A stretch of 6,938 nt of DNA, taken from the NCBI GenBank assembly GCA_020846575.1, contig JADLDQ010000015.1, positions 1-6,938 on the forward strand, written 5' to 3'. A model generated the notes under the pieces. That model had not been told where the DNA came from and ran no database searches. It was given only the letters and a program-made list of their open reading frames with translations. The position numbers and the translations under genes are program-made. This DNA comes from Burkholderiales bacterium. GTDB taxonomy: Bacteria > Pseudomonadota > Gammaproteobacteria > Burkholderiales > SG8-39. Of the stretch, positions 1 through 3,948 are shown in pieces; position 1 is the first letter of the stretch; each line of letters starts with the position of its first letter.

Positions 1-1
1 T

Positions 2-310
2 GCTTGTACATCTGAACTGTTCACGACCTGGCCGGTCCTCACGGAGGCGGCACACTTTCTACACGAGCGCGGGCGCCTTGCATTGCTGCAGGGTCTGGAG
101 CGCGGCGCCGATGCAGTCATCGAGCTAGGCCTGGGTGATGTGCCGCGAATGGGGCAGATCCTGGCGAAATACCCCGCTTCCGATCTGGCCGACGCATCGT
201 TGATCGTTGTTGCCGAGCGCTTGGGGGTGACCGATATCGCGACCCTGGACCGATTGGATTTCGGCATCTACCGCACCCGTCACGGGCGCGCGTTCGCGAA
301 TTGCTTCTGA
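2..310 (+). CDS. PIN-domain (VapC-like) toxin, C-terminal part, cut by window edge
   Basis: The reading frame is open from the window edge to the TGA at 308-310, giving 102 codons with no start inside that is needed. The visible part matches the second half of a PIN-domain ribonuclease. A TTWPVLTEA segment carries the second conserved acidic residue (Glu at visible residue 15). A DLADASLIVVAERLG segment carries Asp61 and Asp64, and an ATLDRLDF segment carries Asp83 and Asp86. It ends in the usual short IYRTRHGR tail. PIN toxins of the VapC type are Mg2+-dependent RNases neutralised by a partner antitoxin. The partner normally lies upstream, outside this window. The antitoxin that follows 44 bp downstream is of the Phd/YefM type and is not necessarily its partner. 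Family assignment is fairly secure; activity and target are unknown. Confidence 0.8.
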   Translation, partial: ACTSELFTTWPVLTEAAHFLHERGRLALLQGLERGADAVIELGLGDVPRMGQILAKYPASDLADASLIVVAERLGVTDIATLDRLDFGIYRTRHGRAFANCF

Positions 311-354
311 AAGTGTCCACGCTGGAAGGTGCCGCGGCCCGAGTGAGGCGTGAA

Positions 355-546
355 ATGAAGACCCTGTCCCTGTCCGAAGCCAAGGCGAAGTTGAGCGGCC
401 TCGTCGAGCAGGTCGAACGCCGCGGCGCGAAGGTCGTTATCACCCGCAACGGCCGCCCGGCCGCAGTGCTGATCAGTCCCGATGAGTTTGAAAGCTGGAA
501 GGAAACGCTCGCCATCCGGGCCGACCGCGCCCTCATGCGCGAAATT
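355..546 (+). pseudogene. Phd/YefM-family antitoxin, C-terminally truncated
   Basis: An ATG at 355 with GAGG six bases upstream starts a clear Phd/YefM N-terminal domain. It has MKTLSLSEAKAKLSGLVEQV, the basic VVITRNGRPAAVLI strand region and the SPDEFESWKETL helix. Homology stops at about residue 64 (MREI, codon 544-546). The frame then runs on through unrelated sequence to a TGA at 742-744, which would add about 65 non-homologous residues. The family usually continues for some 20 more residues and is followed by a RelE/ParE-type toxin; neither is present. The DNA-binding and dimerisation half is kept, while the toxin-binding end appears lost. If expressed, it could be an orphan repressor-like fragment. 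The base composition changes abruptly at the break (an AT-rich stretch at 541-555), which supports a junction there. Confidence 0.7.
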
Positions 547-737
547 AATTTACCGCTAATCCGGCGCCCTCCCATTCTCTGCGCCCCAGGCCACCATAGC
601 CCAATTTGTCATAACGCGCGAAGTGCGGCTGTTGTGCAGCCCCGCACCGCTCGCCACGCGCCATCGGCGCCGCAGAGTGCGGGATTGATTTCCTTATCCG
701 TCCCTCTCCCCCGCCCTCCTCTTAACTTGCCGGGACG
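547..737. other. Non-coding stretch after the antitoxin break
   Basis: I see no credible protein on either strand here. The + frame that crosses it is the readthrough tail of the broken antitoxin and has no recognisable motif; the - strand ORFs also look spurious. The stretch includes a probable degenerate relative of the 145-bp repeat (604-706) and then a pyrimidine-rich run (700-722) before the Cys-rich leader ORF. A promoter for the leader and cysG should lie in or near this interval, but I cannot point to a convincing -35/-10 pair. Confidence 0.5.
604..706. repeat. Possible degenerate third copy (C) of the 145-bp repeat
   Basis: The + strand starts with ATTTGTCATAACGC, which matches 13 of 14 bases of ATTTGCCATAACGC at the left end of copy B. 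A CCGCTCGCC...CGCCGCAGA stretch follows, resembling CCGCTCACC...CGGCCGCAGA of copies A and B. It ends with ATTTCCTTATCCGTCCCTC, which resembles AATTCCTATCCCTC of copy A. Order and orientation are the same as in A and B, but the middle is about 40 bases shorter and poorly alignable by eye. The broken antitoxin lies on its left side, about 57 bp away. Chance similarity in GC-rich DNA cannot be excluded. Confidence 0.4.
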
Positions 738-824
738 ATGCTGAACCGCCAGGCCTGTCTCTGTTGTTTCTCTCTGTGTCCCAGCGCCAGCGAGCGCCCG
801 GGGAAGACGGGGGTCTGCCGGTAA
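738..824 (+). CDS. Cysteine-rich leader peptide of cysG (28 aa)
   Basis: This ATG-to-TAA frame encodes a 28-residue peptide with Cys at positions 7, 9, 10, 14 and 27. Four of the five fall in one cluster (ACLCCFSLC, codons 753-779). An in-frame TAA at 723-725 leaves this ATG as the only canonical start. The ribosome binding site is weak (GGGA just upstream). The ORF ends 41 bp before an intrinsic terminator and 86 bp before the ATG of cysG, whose product makes siroheme for sulfite reductase. The inferred role is a sensor of Cys-tRNA charging: stalling at the Cys codons would leave bases 792-802 free to pair with 863-873 and disrupt the terminator. Cys-rich leader ORFs controlling sulfur genes are known in mycobacteria. 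No product function is expected beyond being translated. Alternatively it is a chance ORF, but position, composition and RNA pairing agree. Confidence 0.6.
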   Translation: MLNRQACLCCFSLCPSASERPGKTGVCR

Positions 825-873
825 CCACGCGTTAAGCAACGCGACGACTCGTTCCGATCTTGTCCGGCCGCTC
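792..873 (+). promoter_or_regulatory. Candidate antiterminator pairing in the cysG leader
   Basis: Bases 792-802 (GAGCGCCCGGG) can pair with 863-873 (TCCGGCCGCTC). Ten of eleven positions pair, including one G-U, with a single C-C mismatch (797/868). This uses the whole 5' arm of the terminator at 865-873, so the two structures are mutually exclusive. The upstream arm starts only 12 bases after the Cys codon at 777-779, close to the leading edge expected for a ribosome stalled in the Cys cluster. A competing hairpin can form at 798-821 (CCGG/CCGG and AGAC/GTCT), and a separate one at 828-843 (CGCGTT-AAGC-AACGCG). Pairings were found by eye, without energy calculation. Confidence 0.5.
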
Positions 874-896
874 ACCCCGAGCGGCCGTTTTCGTTT
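865..896 (+). terminator. Intrinsic terminator/attenuator before cysG
   Basis: A perfect 9-bp stem (CGGCCGCTC 865-873 with GAGCGGCCG 879-887) closes a 5-base loop and is followed by TTTTCGTTT (888-896). It ends only three bases before the Shine-Dalgarno sequence of cysG. No intact gene lies immediately upstream to be terminated, so an attenuator within the cysG leader is the best reading. It could instead be the leftover terminator of a lost upstream gene. Confidence 0.8.
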
Positions 897-909
897 CCTG
901 GAGGCGGCG

Positions 910-1851
910 ATGAGTGTGTATTACCCCGTGCATCTCGACCTGCGCGGCCGGCGCGTGGTGGTGGTCGGCGGCGGCACGGTCGCCCAGCACAAGGTCCGGG
1001 AACTGATCAAGGCGGGCGCCGTGATCACCGTGATCACCCCTGACACCGCGCCCGGCCTCGACGACCTGAAGGACGAGGGCTCCGTCGAAGTGCTCTGGCG
1101 CGGCTACCGCGGCGGCGACCTGGCCGGGGCGTTCCTGGCGATCGCGGCTACGGACGATCGCGACGTCAACCACGCGGTCTTCCGGGAGGCAGAGTCGCTC
1201 CGGATTCCCGTGAACGCGGTGGATGACGTGCCACACTGCACGTTCATCGCGCCCGCGGTGCACCGGCAGGGCGATCTCACCATCACCGTGTCCACCTCGG
1301 GCCGCGCACCCGCGTTTGCCTCGCGGCTCCGCGACCGGATCGCGTCGTGGATCGGCCCGGAGTACGACGCGCTGCTCACGCTGCTGGCCACGCTCCGTGA
1401 AGGGATCGCGGCGCGCGAGCCGGACATCGCGGGCAAGGCGCGCACCTGGTACTGGGTGGTGGACTCGGATGTGCTGGATCTCGTTCGCCGCGGCGACCGC
1501 GCCGGGGCCGAGCGCCTGGCACGCGAGCTCGTGGCCGGCGGCCGAGTCGCAAAGGTCTACCTCGTCGGCGCGGGACCGGGGGACCCCGGCCTGCTCACCA
1601 TCCGCGGCCGGGACGTGCTGGGCCTCGCCGAGGTCGTGGTCTACGACCGCCTCGTGCACCCTGCCCTGCTCGACCGGAGCCCGGCGCGCGCCGAGCGAGT
1701 CTTCGTTTATCCGTACCTCACCCTGTCCTACCACCGCGGGAGCTACCGCCAGCGCGTCACCCATTTCACCGAGGAGCTGAAATTCCTGTCGGAGAGCGAC
1801 AAGGACTGGGTGATGGGCCGCGAGATACTCGAGCGGTTGAACTGGTCGTAG
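910..1851 (+). CDS. cysG: Siroheme synthase CysG, broken in the SUMT domain and fused to a foreign tail
   Basis: The start at 910 is supported by TGGAGG at 899-904. Residues 1 to about 210 form the precorrin-2 dehydrogenase/sirohydrochlorin ferrochelatase module. It shows a Rossmann motif VVVVGGGTVAQHK (16-28), ITPD (42-45), VNAVDD with the expected catalytic Asp (105/106), and VSTSGRAPAFA (127-137). Residues 215-266 start the uroporphyrinogen-III methyltransferase (SUMT) module, with KVYLVGAGPGDPGLLT and VVVYDRLVHPALL. Homology stops after ERVFV (residue 266). The last 47 residues do not belong to CysG. Intact CysG proteins are about 460-480 residues; this one is 313. The methyltransferase cannot work, since most of its substrate and SAM pocket is missing, but the N-terminal dehydrogenase/chelatase could still fold, like stand-alone Met8p-type enzymes. 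Siroheme serves sulfite and nitrite reductases, which fits the Cys-rich leader upstream. The in-frame junction is either a real deletion fusion or an assembly join. Confidence 0.85.
   Translation: MSVYYPVHLDLRGRRVVVVGGGTVAQHKVRELIKAGAVITVITPDTAPGLDDLKDEGSVEVLWRGYRGGDLAGAFLAIAATDDRDVNHAVFREAESLRIPVNAVDDVPHCTFIAPAVHRQGDLTITVSTSGRAPAFASRLRDRIASWIGPEYDALLTLLATLREGIAAREPDIAGKARTWYWVVDSDVLDLVRRGDRAGAERLARELVAGGRVAKVYLVGAGPGDPGLLTIRGRDVLGLAEVVVYDRLVHPALLDRSPARAERVFVYPYLTLSYHRGSYRQRVTHFTEELKFLSESDKDWVMGREILERLNWS
1708..1851 (+). pseudogene. Foreign C-terminal tail fused to cysG, possibly from an amidohydrolase
   Basis: The 47 codons from Tyr267 of the fused ORF to the TAG at 1849-1851 have the look of a genuine protein C-terminus: YHRGSYRQRVTHFTEELKF followed by LSESDKDWVMGREILERLNW. 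The pattern of a helix, a 'LS-x-x-DK-x-W-x-x-G' turn and a short final hydrophobic helix resembles the ends of amidohydrolase-2 (PF04909) proteins. I am not certain of this family. The tail is in the same frame and strand as cysG, so the fusion yields one continuous ORF. The 40 bp after its stop contain no complete gene before the next remnant begins. Confidence 0.35.
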
Positions 1852-1890
1852 CGCCCGCGAACTCGAAGGAACCGCCTTGAAGACATTCGC

Positions 1891-2223
1891 CGCCGAGGGG
1901 TTCGCGAGCGCGAGCGCGAAGAGCAGAGCTGGCACGATGTGCCCGATCGCAGGCAGGAGCAGGCTGGCGCGGGCGATGGCCCGCCGCGCGCGTGGGCCGC
2001 TGCCCCGGCGCACCGCGCTTGCGCGGTATGCGACCCACAACGCCGCGTTCAGCGCAACGAGCGCGAGCCCGGCGAGCGGCAGCGTTGGCACCATCGGCCC
2101 TGCGCCCGGCAGCCAGGCGAGGAGCAGGCCGAGCAGGCCCATGCCCTCGATCAGGCCGCTCGCGACGATCATCCAGGGAATCAGCGGCGCGAGCCACGCG
2201 GGGATACCGCACGTGCACCAGGA
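1891..2223 (-). pseudogene. DmsC/NrfD-type membrane anchor subunit, remnant lacking both ends
   Basis: Reading on the - strand from 2223, the remnant begins SWCTCGIPAWLAPLIPWMIV and continues SGLIEGMGLLGLLLAWLPG. A second hydrophobic stretch (VPTLPLAGLALVALNAALWV), a basic loop (RRGSGPRARRA) and a third stretch (LLLPAIGHIVPALLFALALA) follow. The GIPAW...P...ASGL-EG-GL pattern and the later GH-VPALL helix are typical of the second half of DmsC/NrfD-like quinol-oxidising anchor subunits of molybdenum oxidoreductases. About the first half of the protein is missing: the frame hits a TGA at 2226-2224, right beside repeat copy A. The last ~50 residues are missing too, as homology fades near 1891. 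The same frame stays open antisense to cysG down to 832, but that continuation is meaningless. No catalytic or iron-sulfur subunit gene is nearby. Confidence 0.55.
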
Positions 2224-2231
2224 TCATCGCC

Positions 2232-2376
2232 TATCTGCCATAACGCCCCTCGCGCGAGCCTCCTTGACGGCGCCGCGGGACCGATTGTGGCGCCAACCCG
2301 CCGCTCACCGGCACGGATCCGGCCGCAGACGCTCGCATTGTGCGACGCAGACGGGAAGGAAATTCCTATCCCTCAG
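2232..2376. repeat. 145-bp direct repeat, copy A
   Basis: This copy aligns end to end with 3750-3892 in the same orientation: 8 substitutions over 143 aligned bases plus one 2-base indel (AT at 2368-2369), about 94% identity. The right-hand ~80 bases are nearly invariant. Internal inverted pairs include TCGCA-TTG-TGCGA (2333-2345), CCGG...CCGG (2308-2322) and AGGAAATTCCT. There are no terminal inverted repeats and no clear target duplication. The left end abuts the truncated DmsC-like remnant. The right end lies 3 bp from the stop codon of the deacetylase gene. The identity of the element is unknown: a non-autonomous mobile element, a structured RNA or a recombination site are all possible. 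Confidence 0.85.
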
Positions 2377-2379
2377 CGA

Positions 2380-3495
2380 TCAATTGAGACCGAAGTTGGC
2401 GGCCAGCTCGTCGATCAGTGCGCGCTGAAAGCGCTCGAAGCGCTCGTCCGGTTGCTGGGCGATGAAAGCGCCGAGGGCCGGGTCTTCGACCGCCGTGCGT
2501 TCACCGGACAGCGCTTCCATGATGGCGTGGCCGCAGAACGGCACGTAGCTCTCTGCGTAGCCGCCTTCGTGCGCAAGCACGAGCTTGCCTCCGCAGTGGC
2601 GATCGGCGACCTGCATCATCATCTGCGTCATCCAGCGGAAGGATTCGCTGTGCAGCTGCATCCGCGCGAGCGGGTCGAAGCCATTTGCATCAAGGCCGCT
2701 CGCGATCACGATCAGCTCGGGGCGATAGCGATCGAGCGCCGGCACGATGATGCGCTCGAACGCGTCGCGATAGGACGCATCGCCGCCGCCTGCCTGCATC
2801 GGGATGTTGTAGTTGTAGCCGAGACCCTTGCCCGCACCGCGCTCTTGCGCGCCGCTGTAGCCGAACGGAAAGCAGCGATCCTGATGGATCGACAGCGTGA
2901 GCACGTCAGGGCGCTCATAGAAAACCGCCTGCGTGCCGTTGCCGTGGTGCACGTCCCAGTCGAGGATGGCGATGCGCGACAGTCCGTGCTTCGCCTTCGC
3001 CGCTTCGACCGCCACGGCTACGTTCGCGAACAGACAGAATCCCATCGGCTGATCGGGTAGACAATGATGCCCGGGCGGACGCGACATCGCGTACGCATTG
3101 CGATGCGTCCCGCGCAGCACCGAATCGATTGCCGCGCAGACGAGGCCCACCGACAGCTTTGCGATCTCATAGCTGCCGCGGCCGAACGGCGCCTGAACGC
3201 CGAGATCGCCGCCGCCCGCATCGCTCGCCTGCTTGAAGCGAAGCAGGTAGTCATCTGGATGCACGCGCCGCAGATCGTCCTCCGTCGCCATCGGCCCGCT
3301 GCGCACGTCGAGCTTCGAGTACAAACCAGAAACCTCCATCAGCGAGAGGAAGCGACGCTTGCTCTCGGGCGATTCAGCATGGCCGCCGCCCGCCGGCGGC
3401 TGCACCCAACCGCCGATCGGCAGCACCAGTGAATGCACGCCGGTGCTGTGCCACAGGCAGCGTTCGTCATGAAAGAATGCGGTCGTCCTGCTCAT
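2380..3495 (-). CDS. Class II histone deacetylase-family (acetylpolyamine amidohydrolase-like) protein
   Basis: This is an intact 371-residue zinc-dependent deacetylase. All key motifs are visible: SRPPGHH with the His143-His144 charge-relay pair, LDWDVHHGNGT with zinc ligands Asp181 and His183, SGLDANGFDP with the third ligand Asp269, and HEGGY with the transition-state Tyr313. The N-terminus (FFHDERCLWHSTGVH) is typical of bacterial class II HDAC homologs, which act on acetylated small molecules such as polyamines rather than on histones. It has no signal peptide, so it is cytoplasmic. A GGAA-type ribosome binding site precedes the ATG at 3495. It lies 69 bp downstream of an aldehyde dehydrogenase remnant on the same strand, consistent with a former deacetylation/aldehyde-oxidation pair. 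Repeat copy A starts 3 bp after its stop codon. The substrate cannot be told from sequence. Confidence 0.93.
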   Translation of the reverse strand: MSRTTAFFHDERCLWHSTGVHSLVLPIGGWVQPPAGGGHAESPESKRRFLSLMEVSGLYSKLDVRSGPMATEDDLRRVHPDDYLLRFKQASDAGGGDLGVQAPFGRGSYEIAKLSVGLVCAAIDSVLRGTHRNAYAMSRPPGHHCLPDQPMGFCLFANVAVAVEAAKAKHGLSRIAILDWDVHHGNGTQAVFYERPDVLTLSIHQDRCFPFGYSGAQERGAGKGLGYNYNIPMQAGGGDASYRDAFERIIVPALDRYRPELIVIASGLDANGFDPLARMQLHSESFRWMTQMMMQVADRHCGGKLVLAHEGGYAESYVPFCGHAIMEALSGERTAVEDPALGAFIAQQPDERFERFQRALIDELAANFGLN

Positions 3496-3564
3496 CGCTT
3501 TTCCGGCTGCTCTATTTTCTTCCGTCCTGCGTTCCCTGCGCTCGCCGTTGGAAACTCCGGGCCC

Positions 3565-3748
3565 TCATCGCGAGAAACTCACCAGCTTCACATCGGTGGA
3601 TCCGAGCAACCCTTCGGCGCCGCTTTCGCTGCCGTAGCCGCTGCCCTTCACGCCGCCGAACGGCGCCTCCGGCGTCGACACGCCCGTGTGATTGACGCCC
3701 ACCATGCCCGCCTCGAGCTGCGCACCGACATGGTGCGCGCGTGCACGG
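3565..3748 (-). pseudogene. Aldehyde dehydrogenase, C-terminal remnant (succinate-semialdehyde type)
   Basis: About 60 residues of an ALDH superfamily C-terminus survive. They read RARAHHVGAQLEAGMVGVN, then HTGVSTPEAPFGGVKGSGYG, then a SE-GAEGLL...VKLVSFSR ending. The GMVGVN...PFGGVK-SGYG block is the hallmark of the oligomerisation and substrate-entry region of NAD(P)-dependent ALDHs such as succinate-semialdehyde dehydrogenase. The missing ~420 residues include the NAD-binding Rossmann domain and the catalytic Cys and Glu, so it is non-functional. The break coincides with the left end of repeat copy B. The repeat supplies an in-frame ATG (3759-3757), making a 64-codon ORF ending at 3565. 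The frame is undamaged, so the truncation is recent or artefactual. Confidence 0.8.
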
Positions 3749-3749
3749 T

Positions 3750-3892
3750 TATTTGCCATAACGCCCCTCGCACGAACCTCCTTGACGCCGCCGCAGGTCC
3801 GATTGTGGCACCAACCCGCCGCTCACCGGCACGGATCCGGCCGCAGACGCTCGCATTGTGCGACGCGGACGGGAAGGAAATTCCTCCCTCAG
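3750..3892. repeat. 143-bp direct repeat, copy B
   Basis: This copy is the partner of 2232-2376 and differs by 8 substitutions and a missing AT pair. Its left end (TATTTGCCATAACGCC on the + strand) abuts the aldehyde dehydrogenase remnant. Its right end lies 56 bp beyond the stop codon of dctM. Hairpins at TCGCA-TTG-TGCGA (3851-3863) and around GGAAATTCC (3876-3884) are conserved between copies. The substitutions cluster in the left half, while the right ~80 bases hold a single substitution plus the indel. Confidence 0.85.
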
Positions 3893-3898
3893 GAGGAA
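3881..3898 (-). terminator. Hairpin downstream of the TRAP operon, possible weak terminator
   Basis: TTCCTCC (3881-3887) and GGAGGAA (3892-3898) form a 7-bp stem with a 4-base loop. In the direction of the TRAP operon it is followed by TTTCCTT, a poor U-tract. It straddles the edge of repeat copy B, and the equivalent position of copy A cannot form it, so it arose from the flanking sequence. It sits 51 bp after the dctM stop codon. Function as a terminator is plausible but weakly supported. Confidence 0.35.
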
Positions 3899-3948
3899 GG
3901 TCGAGAGCACCACAACGAGTGTCCTGGACGGGCGGCAGGTGCCGGTCA

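Noticed and set aside
738..909. A metabolite riboswitch (cobalamin or SAM) before cysG
   Set aside because: I could not find the conserved core of any riboswitch class I know. The Cys-rich ORF and simple alternative pairing explain the region better.
832..2172. A 446-codon ORF on the - strand
   Set aside because: Only its first ~94 residues resemble a protein (the DmsC-like remnant). The rest runs antisense to cysG and is Arg/Ala/Gly-rich shadow translation typical of GC-rich DNA.
2232..2376. Repeats as a classical IS or MITE with inverted ends
   Set aside because: The two ends are not inverted copies of each other. A shared GATCA near both flanks of copy A has no counterpart at copy B.
1939..3060. 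A 373-codon ORF on the + strand
   Set aside because: It is antisense to the deacetylase and the DmsC-like remnant, has no recognisable motif, and reads through repeat copy A.
2232..3892. Repeats as integron attC sites
   Set aside because: The end reads CGTTATGG, which does not fit GTTRRRY, there is no matching inverse core at the other end, and the flanking genes are truncated pieces rather than cassettes.
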